64,000 nt of DNA from Pseudonocardia benzenivorans CB1190 (GCF_000196675.2 NC_015312.1:682001-746000), one strand, 5' to 3'. Numbered from the stretch's first letter, positions 52,206 through 60,924 are shown. The notes: a model not told the origin generated them from the sequence alone. A program made the numbers and translations.

Positions 52206-52385
52206 TCAGTGGGCGTGCTCGTGGACCTGCTCTGCGGCGGCGTCGTGCACGTGGGTGTGCTCGTGGGTCTCGCCGTCGTGGGTGTGGGAGTGGGTGTGCT
52301 CGACGTGCCGGTGGTCGTGCGCGCCGTGCTCGTGGGTGTGGCTGGCGTCGCCGTGGGTGTGCTCGTGGGAGTGCGTCGCGCTCAT
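52206..52385 (-). CDS. Histidine-rich metal-binding peptide, 59 residues
   Basis: 21 of 59 residues are histidine, in alternating patterns such as HSHEHTHGD, HTHEHGAHDHRH and HTHSHTHDGETHEH. There is no signal peptide or membrane segment. Such peptides bind nickel, zinc or cobalt as storage, buffer or chaperone proteins. ATG 52385 follows GAAGGGCG. The shape resembles His-rich nickel-storage proteins, but no urease or hydrogenase gene is nearby. It lies 248 bases from the divergent PrsW gene, with an inverted repeat at 52457-52471 between them. Confidence 0.7.
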   Translation of the reverse strand: MSATHSHEHTHGDASHTHEHGAHDHRHVEHTHSHTHDGETHEHTHVHDAAAEQVHEHAH

Positions 52386-52456
52386 CGTTCGCCCTTCGTC
52401 GATGGGGGCCGGACTGGTTCGTGGCGTCGACGGTAGGGGCCCGCGGGCGCCGGGGG

Positions 52457-52471
52457 AACGGCTCGGCCGTT
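52457..52471. promoter_or_regulatory. Inverted repeat AACGGC-tcg-GCCGTT
   Basis: A perfect 6+3+6 dyad in the 247-base region between the His-rich peptide and PrsW genes, 72 bases upstream of the peptide start. Possible operator for a metal-responsive regulator; it does not match the actinobacterial Zur consensus known to me. Nothing else is recognised in this gap. Confidence 0.4.
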
Positions 52472-52632
52472 GTCTCCAGAACATTCCTGTTGCAGTGAAG
52501 CTGCAGGTGAGAGGCCTGGGCGGCCATTCCGGTGCGCACGGCCGGGTGTTGCCGGCGGTGCCGTGTGGAGCAGGATCGGACCGTTTTGGTGTGATCGTCG
52601 GTTCACGGTGCCGATCCGAGGAGGAACCCCCG

Positions 52633-53484
52633 ATGTCCGTCTCCGCCGGCGGGGACACCCGTCCGGGAGCATCTGGTTCGCTCGCCCGCCGGCACGGGTG
52701 GGTCGTCGTCCTCGCGGCGGGCGTCGTGTTGTTCGTCGTGGTCGAGCGGACGCTCGTCGCCACCGGGAACCCGAACTTCGTCCCGTCGGCCCTCCTGCTC
52801 GGCGCGGCGATCGTGCCGGCGTCGTTCATCGCGTTCGTCTACGGCCGCCGCCTGCCCTACGACGTCGACGCCGCCACGATCGGGATCTCCGCCCTCGTCG
52901 GTGGCGTCGTCGGCACCGTCGTCGCCGGGCTCCTGGAGTACGACGTCCAGCGGTCCTTCGGGTTCGTCCCGATGGCCGGGGTCGGGCTGATCGAGGAGAC
53001 CAGCAAGCTGCTCGTCCCGGTCCTCGTGCTGATCTTCGCGGCCGGCTACCGGACGCGTGCCGACGGCCTGCTGATCGGTGTCGCGGCGGGCGCCGGGTTC
53101 GCCGCGCTGGAGACGATGGGCTACGCCTTCACGACGCTCGTGCAGTCGCACGGCAGCGTCACGGCGACCGTCGACGTCCTGCTGCTGCGCGGGATCATGA
53201 GCCCGGCAGCGCACATGGCCTGGACGGGCATCACGGCCACGGCGTTGTACGCGGCCGCCGAGTCGGGGTGGGCGGCCCGTCGGACCTGGATGTCCGTGGG
53301 CGCGTTCGTCCTGGCCGTCGCCCTGCACACCGCATGGGACAGTGCGCCCTCCCTGGTCTGGACGGCCGTGGTCGCCGTGGTCAGCCTGGTCGCGCTCGGC
53401 TGGACGGTGCACCGCACGGCCGTCGACGTCCGGGCCCGCGCCCAGGCACCGACGCCGGCGCCGCGCGTCCGACCGGACGCCTGA
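52633..53484 (+). CDS. PrsW-family intramembrane metalloprotease
   Basis: 283 residues with about eight helices. The active-site pattern of PrsW/CAAX-like proteases is intact: EETSK (Glu121, Glu122), Glu160 in GFAALETMGY, His194 in SPAAHMAWTG, and His232 with Asp236 in LHTAWD. PrsW cleaves anti-sigma factors in B. subtilis; a membrane anti-sigma is encoded at 36193, but any link is speculation. ATG 52633 follows GAGGAA. Confidence 0.88.
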   Translation: MSVSAGGDTRPGASGSLARRHGWVVVLAAGVVLFVVVERTLVATGNPNFVPSALLLGAAIVPASFIAFVYGRRLPYDVDAATIGISALVGGVVGTVVAGLLEYDVQRSFGFVPMAGVGLIEETSKLLVPVLVLIFAAGYRTRADGLLIGVAAGAGFAALETMGYAFTTLVQSHGSVTATVDVLLLRGIMSPAAHMAWTGITATALYAAAESGWAARRTWMSVGAFVLAVALHTAWDSAPSLVWTAVVAVVSLVALGWTVHRTAVDVRARAQAPTPAPRVRPDA

Positions 53485-53527
53485 ACCGGCCGGACGGCCC
53501 GGGGCGCGCAGCGCCGTCGCCGTCTCC

Positions 53528-54007
53528 TCAGTGGTCGGTGCCGTCGGTCGCCGAAGGGTGCCCACCGCCGGGCCCGTCCTCGACGACGAACTCGCCGGGC
53601 CGGACGTCCTCACGGCACGCGCCGCAGGTCACGACGGGATGCAGCGCCGCCCCGCAGCGGTGCACGAACACGGTCTTGGCCTCGTGATCGCCGGTGTGCC
53701 GCTCGCCCCACTCCTTGAGGGTGAGGATGACCGGCAGCAGATCGGCCCCGGCGGCCGTCAGGTGGTACTCGAAGCGGGGCGGGTGCTGCGAGTACTGCGT
53801 CCGCGTGATCGCGCCGGCCTCCTCCAGCCTGCGCAGCCGACCGGTGAGCAGCGTGCGCGGCGCCCCGGTGAGCGCGGCGAGGTCGGTGAACCGGTGGAAG
53901 CCGTACATCAGCTCGCGCAGGATCGGCAGCGAGTAGCGGTCGCCGAGGATCTCCAGCGCGTCGGACATGGTGCAGTCCCGCGGAGTCGGTATCGAATCTG
54001 GACTCAC
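53528..54007 (-). CDS. HxlR-family regulator divergent from carbonic anhydrase
   Basis: 159 residues from GTG 54007 (VSPDSIPTPRDCTMSDALEILGDRYSLPILREL). The conserved HxlR cysteine precedes the winged helix, so the shorter start at ATG 53968 would lose it. The C-terminus adds a zinc-ribbon-like tail: HRCGAALHPVVTCGACREDVRPGE, with four cysteines. It may sense redox state, quinones or aldehydes, like YodB and HypR. The start is leaderless-type, with TACGGT ending 6 bases upstream, and an operator-like dyad lies over the -35 zone, so autorepression is likely. Confidence 0.83.
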   Translation of the reverse strand: MSPDSIPTPRDCTMSDALEILGDRYSLPILRELMYGFHRFTDLAALTGAPRTLLTGRLRRLEEAGAITRTQYSQHPPRFEYHLTAAGADLLPVILTLKEWGERHTGDHEAKTVFVHRCGAALHPVVTCGACREDVRPGEFVVEDGPGGGHPSATDGTDH

Positions 54008-54013
54008 GCTGCT

Positions 54014-54019
54014 ACCGTA
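54014..54019 (-). promoter_or_regulatory. -10 TACGGT (minus strand) for hxlR, leaderless type
   Basis: TACGGT on the minus strand ends 6 bases before the GTG at 54007. Confidence 0.55.
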
Positions 54020-54032
54020 CCGGCACGGGTCA

Positions 54033-54056
54033 GTCCAGAAACTGGACCGACTGGAC
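54033..54056. promoter_or_regulatory. HxlR operator candidate GTCCAG-aaa-CTGGAC
   Basis: A perfect 15-bp dyad at 54033-54047, plus a third half-site CTGGAC at 54051-54056. It covers the position expected for the hxlR -35 and lies 32 bases before the carbonic anhydrase ATG, so one site could control both genes. Confidence 0.65.
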
Positions 54057-54078
54057 ATCCACCACACCTGGAGACGTC

Positions 54079-54624
54079 ATGACCGACATCGCCGATCTGG
54101 TCGAACGCAACGCCGACTTCGCCGCCGGGGAGTTCGCCGCCGGCCCCGCACCGACGATGGCGCCGCGGGGGCGGCTGATGGTCGTCGGCTGCGTCGACCC
54201 CCGCGTCGATCCCGAACGCGTACTCGGCCTCGAACGCGGCGAGGCCGTCGTGATCCGCAACGCGGGCGGGCGCCTGACCCCGGCGGCGCTGCGCGACATG
54301 GCGGTCCTCGACCGGGTCGGCGCCAGGGCGAACATGGCGAGCGGACCGGGCGGACCGTTCAACCTGGTGATCCTGCACCACACCCACTGCGGTCTGTCCC
54401 TGCTCGACCCGCACGACGACGCGGTGGCGGCCTACTTCGAGACCCCGCTCGACGGGGTCGACGCGTCGGCCCTCGGCGATCCGTTCACCTCGGTCCGGGC
54501 CGACGTCGAGATCGCCCGGCAGTCGATCCGGCGGCCCGGCCACCTGGTGTCGGGACTGGTCTACGACGTGGTGACCGGGAGGGTCGAGGTCGTCGTTCCC
54601 GCCGCGGCGGTCCCGGTCGGCTGA
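54079..54624 (+). CDS. Beta-class carbonic anhydrase
   Basis: 181 residues. Zinc ligands are Cys38 (GCVDPR, with the Asp40-Arg42 dyad), His101 and Cys104 (HHTHCG). IRNAGGRL is the usual structural motif. It interconverts CO2 and bicarbonate in the cytoplasm. The position after the first HxxC residue is His (HTHCG) where most relatives have Asp. GGAGACGTC precedes ATG 54079. Control by a divergent HxlR protein is unusual for a carbonic anhydrase. Confidence 0.9.
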   Translation: MTDIADLVERNADFAAGEFAAGPAPTMAPRGRLMVVGCVDPRVDPERVLGLERGEAVVIRNAGGRLTPAALRDMAVLDRVGARANMASGPGGPFNLVILHHTHCGLSLLDPHDDAVAAYFETPLDGVDASALGDPFTSVRADVEIARQSIRRPGHLVSGLVYDVVTGRVEVVVPAAAVPVG

Positions 54625-54729
54625 TGGCTCGCCGTCCATCCTGCTCGCCCGGTCACCGGGGCGGCCGCCGACTGCCGGAACCCTCGACGACGACGGACGG
54701 CCACGGGGGATCAAACACCCGAATGGCCG

Positions 54730-54781
54730 GTGACGGCGCCGCGCAGACCCCGACATAGTAGGCCACTGGTCAGACCAGTGG
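54730..54781 (+). promoter_or_regulatory. GntR/FCD operator and promoter of the ABC-hydantoinase cluster
   Basis: CCACTGGT-cag-ACCAGTGG (54763-54781) is a perfect dyad containing TGGTnnnACCA, the classic FadR/FCD-type half-sites. It starts 4 bases after a CATAGT -10 (54754-54759), itself 18 bases after GTGACG (54730-54735). Binding here would block transcription start; the GntR gene at 57111 is the obvious regulator. Confidence 0.7.
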
Positions 54782-54813
54782 ACATTGTCGAGATCGCACG
54801 GCGGGAGTGGCCT

Positions 54814-55833
54814 GTGGACGACGGTGGGGCGGCGCACGCGACGACGGAGCGGCCGGCGGCGGACACCGGAGGTGCCGGTGCGGCGCCGGTGGCCCTGCGC
54901 GGCGCCCGTGAGATCGGGACGCGGTACGGCCTCGTCCTCGTGTGGGTGGCCCTGATCATCGCCTTCACGTTGCTCGCCCCGGGCCGGTTCCTCGTCGCGC
55001 AGAACATCGGGAACATCTTCGGTTCCCAGGCGGTTCTGCTGATCCTGGCGCTGGGCCTGATGTTCCCGGTCATCGCGGGCGAGTGGGACCTGTCGGTCGG
55101 GTCGATGCTCGGTCTCTCCCTGACGATCGTCGGGTACTTCAACGCCGTGCTCGGCCTGCCGATCTGGGTGGCGGTCCTCGTGGCGCTCGTGGTCGGCCTG
55201 GTCGTCGGGCTGCTCAACGCGTTCTTCATCGTCGCCGCGGGTGTGCCGTCGTTGATCGCCACGCTCGGGATGGCGACCCTGCTCGGGGGCGTCACCTATG
55301 CGATCTCCAACTCGACGATCTCCGGGCTGGACCCGGGGTTCGTCGCCGCGGGCCAGCGCTCGGTGTTCGCGATCCCGACCCCGTTCTACGTCGCGATCGG
55401 CATGGCCCTGGTCGCCTGGTACGTCCTGCGGTGGACACCCGGCGGGCGGTACCTCTTCTTCGTCGGGTCGAACCGGGACGTCGCCCGCCTCTCGGGCATC
55501 CGCGTGTCCCGGGTCCGGGTGACGGCGCTGGTCGTCTCGGGTGTCGTCAGTGCGTTCGCCGGCGTCGTGCTCGCCGCGTCGCTCGGTGCCTCCGGCCCGA
55601 CGATCGGCGCTCCCTACCTGCTCCCCGCGTTCGCGGCGATCTTCCTCGGTGCCACCGCGGTCACCCCTGGACGGCTCAACGTCTGGGGGACCGTCATCGC
55701 CGTCTACTTCCTGATCACCGGCGTGACCGGGATGCAGCTGCTGGGCGCGCCGTCGTGGGTCCAGGACGTCTTCTACGGCGCGATCCTGCTGGCCGCCGTC
55801 GCACTGAGCCTGCTCGCCAGGCGCCGCACATGA
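54814..55833 (+). CDS. Sugar-type ABC transporter permease (RbsC/BPD_transp_2 family)
   Basis: 339 residues from GTG 54814 behind CGGGAG. About ten helices; the family features include LLILALGLMFPVIAGEWDLSVGSMLGLSLTIVG and LLPAFAAIFLGATAVTPGRLNVWG. The N-terminal 40 residues are polar and Ala/Thr-rich. It forms the membrane channel with the two-domain ATPase at 57890 and the lipoprotein at 55907. An earlier GTG at 54730 would place the operator inside the gene and is rejected. Confidence 0.9.
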   Translation: MDDGGAAHATTERPAADTGGAGAAPVALRGAREIGTRYGLVLVWVALIIAFTLLAPGRFLVAQNIGNIFGSQAVLLILALGLMFPVIAGEWDLSVGSMLGLSLTIVGYFNAVLGLPIWVAVLVALVVGLVVGLLNAFFIVAAGVPSLIATLGMATLLGGVTYAISNSTISGLDPGFVAAGQRSVFAIPTPFYVAIGMALVAWYVLRWTPGGRYLFFVGSNRDVARLSGIRVSRVRVTALVVSGVVSAFAGVVLAASLGASGPTIGAPYLLPAFAAIFLGATAVTPGRLNVWGTVIAVYFLITGVTGMQLLGAPSWVQDVFYGAILLAAVALSLLARRRT

Positions 55834-55906
55834 TCCCCGACGCCGGCGCCGCGCCGGTCCGTCGGAGCACGTCCCCGCAGTCCCGCGTCCCGGGTGAGGA
55901 GCAGCG

Positions 55907-57085
55907 ATGAAGCAGATCCAGAGACCGCCGCGGCGTGGCCGCACCGCCACGAGGGCGTTCGGGGCGCTCGCCACCGCCGCCGCGCTGACCGTGCTCGCCG
56001 CGTGCGGGGGGCAGGGCGGGTCGAGCAACGGCTCGTCCGCGGCGGCCGACCCGGCCGCGGTGCAGAAGGCGACGGATGCGACGACGGCGCTCAGCGCGCC
56101 GCCGACGTTCGGCCTCACCGATGCCGACAAGGTCGATCCGGCCGGTGCCGCGGGCAAGAAGCTGTGGATCATCGACATCTCGTCGTCGATCCCGCTCGTC
56201 CAGGTCAGTGACGCGGCCACGACCCAGGCGCTCGGGCTGGTCGGCGCCACCGTCAAGACGTACGACGGCAAGGGCTCGGTCACCGAGTACACCCGCGGCA
56301 TCCAGGCCGCGATCGCCGACAAGGCCGACGTCATCGCCCTGTACGCGATCGACCCGAACCTCGTCGCCGGCCCGATCCAGGCCGCGGCCGACGCCGGCAT
56401 CAAGGTGGTCGTCGTGCAGTACGGCGACCCGGGCGCGCAGCTGCCCAAGAACGTCGCCGCGCAGGTCACCTACCCCTACACGGATGCCGGCGCCGCGATG
56501 GCGAACTTCATCGTCTCGGACGCGAAGGGTGCGGCGGTCGGCGTCGAGTTCATCTCGGCCTCGGACGTGAGCAACTCGAAGGCGATCGTCGGCGGTTTCC
56601 AGGACACGCTGAAGGCGGCCTGTCCGAACTGCTCGCTGACCGTCGACGACGTGCCCGTCGCCGACTGGCAGACGAAGATCACGACGCAGGTCAACTCGAC
56701 GCTGGGCAGCCACCCGGACATCAAGTACGTCGTCCCGGTCTACGACGGCATGGCCACCTTCGCCGTCCCCGCGATCAAGACCTCCGGCAAGAAGGACGTC
56801 AAGCTCGTCAGCTTCAACGCCACGAAGTCGATCATGCAGAACCTCAAGGACGGCGACACCGTCGCCGCCGACGTCGGCTCCCCGCAGGCGTGGGAGGGCT
56901 GGGCGCTCGCCGACCAGTTCATCCGCATCGTCGGCGGCAACCCGCCGCTCGAGGACGAGAAGGTCGGGCTGCGCATGTTCACGGCCCAGAACATCGGCCG
57001 GATCGACCTCTCCGCGCCCGAGTCGACCTGGTACGGCGTCGACTACGAGAGCGGATACAAGAAGCTGTGGGGTGTCGGCGAGTAG
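55907..57085 (+). CDS. Substrate-binding lipoprotein of sugar-type ABC importer
   Basis: 392 residues. Arg-rich start, hydrophobic helix and lipobox LAAC (Cys near residue 33) show lipid anchoring. The mature part is a type I periplasmic-binding fold: KKLWIIDISSSIPLVQVSD, IQAAIADKADVIALYAIDPN, IKVVVVQYGDPG, SDVSNSKAIVGGFQDTL. It replaces the usual sugar-binding pattern at several points, so the ligand may be a heterocycle or amide rather than a sugar, as the downstream hydantoinase suggests. GAGGAGC precedes the ATG. Confidence 0.88.
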   Translation: MKQIQRPPRRGRTATRAFGALATAAALTVLAACGGQGGSSNGSSAAADPAAVQKATDATTALSAPPTFGLTDADKVDPAGAAGKKLWIIDISSSIPLVQVSDAATTQALGLVGATVKTYDGKGSVTEYTRGIQAAIADKADVIALYAIDPNLVAGPIQAAADAGIKVVVVQYGDPGAQLPKNVAAQVTYPYTDAGAAMANFIVSDAKGAAVGVEFISASDVSNSKAIVGGFQDTLKAACPNCSLTVDDVPVADWQTKITTQVNSTLGSHPDIKYVVPVYDGMATFAVPAIKTSGKKDVKLVSFNATKSIMQNLKDGDTVAADVGSPQAWEGWALADQFIRIVGGNPPLEDEKVGLRMFTAQNIGRIDLSAPESTWYGVDYESGYKKLWGVGE

Positions 57086-57110
57086 CACCCCCACACGGAC
57101 AGGAACGCGC

Positions 57111-57893
57111 ATGAGCGACCCGGGCCCCTTCAGCCAGGTCAAGCCGGTGAGAGCATACGAGGCGATCGTCGCCCAGTTCGACGAGGCGATCCGCTCCGGC
57201 GCGATCCGACCGGGCGACCGGCTGCCGTCGGAACGCGAGCTGATGCGGCAGTTCGGGGTCGGGCGCTCCACCGTGCGCGAGGCGCTGCGCGTCCTGCAGA
57301 GCAACGGGATGGTCCGGTCCCGGCCCGGTGACCGGCGGGGCCCGGAGGTGGTGGCGTTCTCCACCGAGCTGCTGCACCGGCCGATGGAGGCGCTGCTCAA
57401 CGTCGGGCAGGTCACGCTCTACGAGCTGATCTTCTTCCGGATGGTGACGGAGGGCAGCCTCGCCGGGCTGGCCGCGACGCGGTCCGGGGTCGACCCGGAC
57501 GGCGTCGCGCAGCTCTGGTCGCTCGTGCAGGACCTCAAGGACGGGGCGGCCCGCGGGATGCAGCACTTCCTCAAGGCCGACACCGCGTTCCACGAGGGGG
57601 TGTCGCGGGTGGCGGGCAGCAACTTCCTGGCCGTGCAGAACGACGTCGTGCGCAACGCCGCGCGCAACTACCTCGCGACCAACATGGACACGCCGGTGCG
57701 GAGGTCGGACTACATGACCAAGGCGATCGAGAGCCACGAGACGCTGGTCCGCCACATCGAGGCGGGCCGCCAGCACGCCGCGACCCTGATGAACCACCGC
57801 ACGATCCTGGCCCACTACTCGGTGTTCTTCACCGACGACGAGGTCGCCCGGCTGCGGTCGTTCTTCCTGGACCCGCCGGAGGCCGCGGAATGA
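57111..57893 (+). CDS. GntR-family regulator with FCD domain
   Basis: 260 residues. The winged helix is IRSGAIRPGDRLPSERELMRQFGVGRSTVREALRVLQSNGMV. The all-helical FCD domain has the metal-ligand region ADTAFHEGVSRVAGS and a later ESHETLVRHIEAG. It lies inside the operon between binding protein and ATPase genes, and a matching TGGTnnnACCA dyad lies before the permease, indicating autoregulated repression relieved by the pathway ligand. It overlaps the ATPase start (ATGA). Confidence 0.9.
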   Translation: MSDPGPFSQVKPVRAYEAIVAQFDEAIRSGAIRPGDRLPSERELMRQFGVGRSTVREALRVLQSNGMVRSRPGDRRGPEVVAFSTELLHRPMEALLNVGQVTLYELIFFRMVTEGSLAGLAATRSGVDPDGVAQLWSLVQDLKDGAARGMQHFLKADTAFHEGVSRVAGSNFLAVQNDVVRNAARNYLATNMDTPVRRSDYMTKAIESHETLVRHIEAGRQHAATLMNHRTILAHYSVFFTDDEVARLRSFFLDPPEAAE

Positions 57894-59401
57894 CCGTCGT
57901 CCTGCAGGTCGCCGACCTGACCGTGCGGTTCGGCCCGACCACCGCGCTCGACGGCGTCTCGTTGACGCTGCACGGCGGGGAGGTGCACGGGCTACTGGGG
58001 CACAACGGCTCCGGGAAGTCGACGCTGATCAAGACCCTCGCGGGCGTGAACACCCCGGAGTCCGGGACGGTCACGTCGAACGGTGCGGAGCTCGCGCTGC
58101 CGGTGAGTCCGACGGCGGCGCGGGCGAGCGGGCTGGCGTTCGTCCACCAGGGGCTCGGGCTCGCCCAGGACCTCAGCGTCCTGGAGAACATCGCCGTCGT
58201 CGCGTTCGACACCGGCCGGATCGGGCAGATCCGGTGGGCCCACGAGGCCCGCAAGGCCCGCGAGGAACTGGCCCGCTTCGGTGTCTCGGTCCGGCTCGAC
58301 ACCCCGGTGCGCGAGCTGCCGCCCGTCGAACAGGCGATCGTGGCGATCGTGCGGGCCCTCGCCTCGGTGGAGGGACCACCCGGCGGGCGGCTGCTCGTGC
58401 TCGACGAGCCGACCGTCTACCTCCCGCGCGACCAGGTGCAGCGGCTGTTCGACGCGGTCCGCGGGTTCGTGGCGGGCGGCGACGCGGTGCTGTTCGTCTC
58501 GCACCGCATCGACGAGGTCCTCACGCTCACCGACACCATCTCGGTGCTGCGTGGCGGCCGGCTCGTCGCGACGGAACCGACCGGCGCCCTCGACGAGCGC
58601 CGGATCGTCGCGTTGATCGTCGGCCACGAGCTCGCCGCGGCCGCCCCCGACACGCACCACGTGACCGGTGAGGTCGCCGCGACCTTCGACGACATCGGTG
58701 GTGCCGTCCTGCGCGGCATCTCGTTCACGGTGGCGCGCGGGGAGATCCTCGGCGTCACCGGGCTGGCCGGATCGGGCTTCGACGAGCTGCCCTACGTACT
58801 GGCCGGCGCGCGGCCCGGCTCGGGAACCGTGGCCCTCGGTGGCCGGCGGGTCGACGTCGCCGGGCTCGACCCGCGCGCGGCGATCGCGGCGGGGATCGTG
58901 CTGATCCCCGCCGACCGGGCCCGCCTCGGCGTGATCGGCGAGGTCAGCATCCGGGAGAACGTGGCGTTGCCACGGATGCAGCGGTTCTTCAGGGGCGGCC
59001 TGCTGCGCGAAGGCGCCGAGCGTGCCTGGGTGCGCGAGCTCGTCGACGGGTTCGGGGTCCTGCACGGCGGCGTCGACCGCGAGATGAACACCCTCAGCGG
59101 CGGCAACCAGCAGAAGACGGTCCTCGCCAAGTGGCTGGCCGGCGACCCCGACCTGATCCTGCTGCACGAACCCACGCAGGGCGTCGACGTCGGCGGCCGC
59201 TTCGACATCTACCGCCAGCTGCGCGACGCCGCCGACCGGGGCGCGGCCGTCGTCGCCGCGGGCGAGTCGCCCGAGGAGCTGGCCGAGCTCTGCGACCGCG
59301 TGCTGATCGTCAAGGACGGCGCGCTGTTCGGCGAGCTCCGCGGTGCACGCGTGGAGAAGCACGCGATCGTCGACGCGACCCTGTCCGAAACACCCCTGTG
59401 A
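57890..59401 (+). CDS. Sugar-type ABC importer ATPase with two nucleotide-binding domains (RbsA-like)
   Basis: 503 residues. Domain 1 has Walker A GHNGSGKST and Walker B LLVLDEPTVYLPRD. Domain 2 has the naturally degenerate Walker A GVTGLAGSGFDELPY, the signature LSGGNQQKTVLAKWL and LILLHEPTQGVDVGGR. In RbsA-type importers one polypeptide supplies both ATP sites. It completes the importer with the permease at 54814 and the lipoprotein at 55907. The stop codon lies inside the left arm of a dispersed hairpin. Confidence 0.92.
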   Translation: MTVVLQVADLTVRFGPTTALDGVSLTLHGGEVHGLLGHNGSGKSTLIKTLAGVNTPESGTVTSNGAELALPVSPTAARASGLAFVHQGLGLAQDLSVLENIAVVAFDTGRIGQIRWAHEARKAREELARFGVSVRLDTPVRELPPVEQAIVAIVRALASVEGPPGGRLLVLDEPTVYLPRDQVQRLFDAVRGFVAGGDAVLFVSHRIDEVLTLTDTISVLRGGRLVATEPTGALDERRIVALIVGHELAAAAPDTHHVTGEVAATFDDIGGAVLRGISFTVARGEILGVTGLAGSGFDELPYVLAGARPGSGTVALGGRRVDVAGLDPRAAIAAGIVLIPADRARLGVIGEVSIRENVALPRMQRFFRGGLLREGAERAWVRELVDGFGVLHGGVDREMNTLSGGNQQKTVLAKWLAGDPDLILLHEPTQGVDVGGRFDIYRQLRDAADRGAAVVAAGESPEELAELCDRVLIVKDGALFGELRGARVEKHAIVDATLSETPL

Positions 59402-59437
59402 GTGCCGATGGTCGCTGGAGCGACCATCGCCACTCAC
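59398..59437. terminator. Dispersed hairpin copy 3
   Basis: Arms at 59398-59416 and 59419-59437 pair over 19 bp with one mismatch. The stem includes the ATPase stop codon (59399-59401). Unlike the other copies it lies between co-directional genes and may attenuate the hydantoinase part of the operon. Confidence 0.8.
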
Positions 59438-59487
59438 GACCGACTCGACCCGATACGAGGCTCGGCCCCGTACGAGAAGGAGTGACC

Positions 59488-60924
59488 ATGCTCGACCTCG
59501 CGCTCACCGGCGGCCTCGTCGTCGGACCGACCGAGACCTCCGCGCTCGACGTCGGCATCGCCGACGGCCGCATCTCGATGCTCACCTCACCCGGCGGCCT
59601 CCCTGAGGCCCGCGAGAGCGTCGACGTCTCCGGGCTGACGCTCGTCCCCGGCGGCATCGACCCGCACGTGCACTGCGACCTCGCGATCGAGCACGAGGGC
59701 CACGAGCCGGCGGTCTCGTTCGGGCCGGACGTCGTCGGCTCCGCGGCGCTCATCGGCGGCACGACGACGTTGATCGACTTCGTGTGGCTGAACCCCGGCG
59801 AGGCGATCCCCGACGGGATCGAGCGCTTCTCCCGGCGCTGGGAGGAGGTCAGCCCGATCGACTTCTCGTTCCACGTGGTGCTGCGCGGCGAGGTCGGCCG
59901 TGAGCTGCTGGCCCAGATGCCGGGCGCGATCGAGGCCGGCTTCCCGAGCTTCAAGGTCTTCACCACGAACGTCTTCCCGAGCGCCCCGATCGGCGGCATC
60001 CCGCTGATGGTCGACTTCGGGTCGCTGCAGGAGGTCCTGGAGACCACCGCCGCGAACGGCGGCATCACGATGATCCACTCAGAGGACGACGACATCGTCC
60101 AGCACATGTACCGCAAGCTCCTCGCGGACGACCGCATGGAGTACACGAACCTGCACGAGGTCCACAACTCGCTGTCCGAGGACCTGTCGTTCCGGCGGGC
60201 GATCCGGTTGGCGCACAAGGTCGGTGACGCGCCGATCTACTTCGCCCACGTCAGCGCGAAGACGGGCGTCGACGCCATGGCCGAGGCGCGCGCCGAGGGC
60301 CGCCCGGTGTTCGGCGAGACCCTGCACCAGTACGCGCTGCACACCTACCACGACTACCGCGAGCCCGACGGCATGAAGTACCACACCTACCCGTCGCTCA
60401 AGGACCACGAGGACACCGAACGGCTCTGGTCGGGGATCGGCGAGGGCGTGCTGTCCTGCTTCGCCACCGACGCGCAGGCCACGACCTACGCCGTGAAGAC
60501 GCAGGGCCGTCGGGTGGACGACGTCGTCGGCGGCAACACCGGCCTCGAGCCGCGGATGGCCCTGCTCTACACCGAGATGGTCACCAAGCGCGGCATGACG
60601 TTGCAGCAGTACGTCGAGGCCACCTCGGCCAACGCCGCGAAGATCCACGGCCTCTACCCGCGCAAGGGCCTGCTGGCCGTCGGGTCCGACGCCGACATCC
60701 TCGGCCTGCGCACCGGCGTCGAACGCACCATCACCCACACCGACCTGCACGAGTCCGACTACACGCCCTGGGAGGGCTGGACGGTCAGTGCGTGGCCGCA
60801 GCTGACCCTGTTGCGCGGCAAGGTCGTCGCGCGCGACGGTGCATTCGTCGGCGACCCGGTCGGTGGGCGCGTCGTTCCGCGGAGGATCGCCGACGCGATC
60901 ACCACCGGCCCCCGGTACGCGTGA
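59488..60924 (+). CDS. Dihydropyrimidinase / hydantoinase family amidohydrolase
   Basis: 478 residues from ATG 59488 behind GAAGGAG. The binuclear metal site is complete: His60 and His62 (DPHVHCD), the carbamylated Lys156 (SFKVFTTN), His197 (MIHSED), His254 (YFAHVSA) and Asp328 (CFATDAQ). These enzymes open cyclic imides such as dihydropyrimidines or hydantoins. Its neighbours, an importer and an amidase-type enzyme, suggest a path from imported cyclic amide to amino or organic acid. Substrate range is not predictable. The stop shares one base with the asparaginase start (TGATG). Confidence 0.9.
   Translation: MLDLALTGGLVVGPTETSALDVGIADGRISMLTSPGGLPEARESVDVSGLTLVPGGIDPHVHCDLAIEHEGHEPAVSFGPDVVGSAALIGGTTTLIDFVWLNPGEAIPDGIERFSRRWEEVSPIDFSFHVVLRGEVGRELLAQMPGAIEAGFPSFKVFTTNVFPSAPIGGIPLMVDFGSLQEVLETTAANGGITMIHSEDDDIVQHMYRKLLADDRMEYTNLHEVHNSLSEDLSFRRAIRLAHKVGDAPIYFAHVSAKTGVDAMAEARAEGRPVFGETLHQYALHTYHDYREPDGMKYHTYPSLKDHEDTERLWSGIGEGVLSCFATDAQATTYAVKTQGRRVDDVVGGNTGLEPRMALLYTEMVTKRGMTLQQYVEATSANAAKIHGLYPRKGLLAVGSDADILGLRTGVERTITHTDLHESDYTPWEGWTVSAWPQLTLLRGKVVARDGAFVGDPVGGRVVPRRIADAITTGPRYA

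Noticed and set aside
53528..53968. Shorter HxlR start at ATG 53968
   Set aside because: It would drop the conserved cysteine, and the GTG at 54007 has a -10 at leaderless distance.
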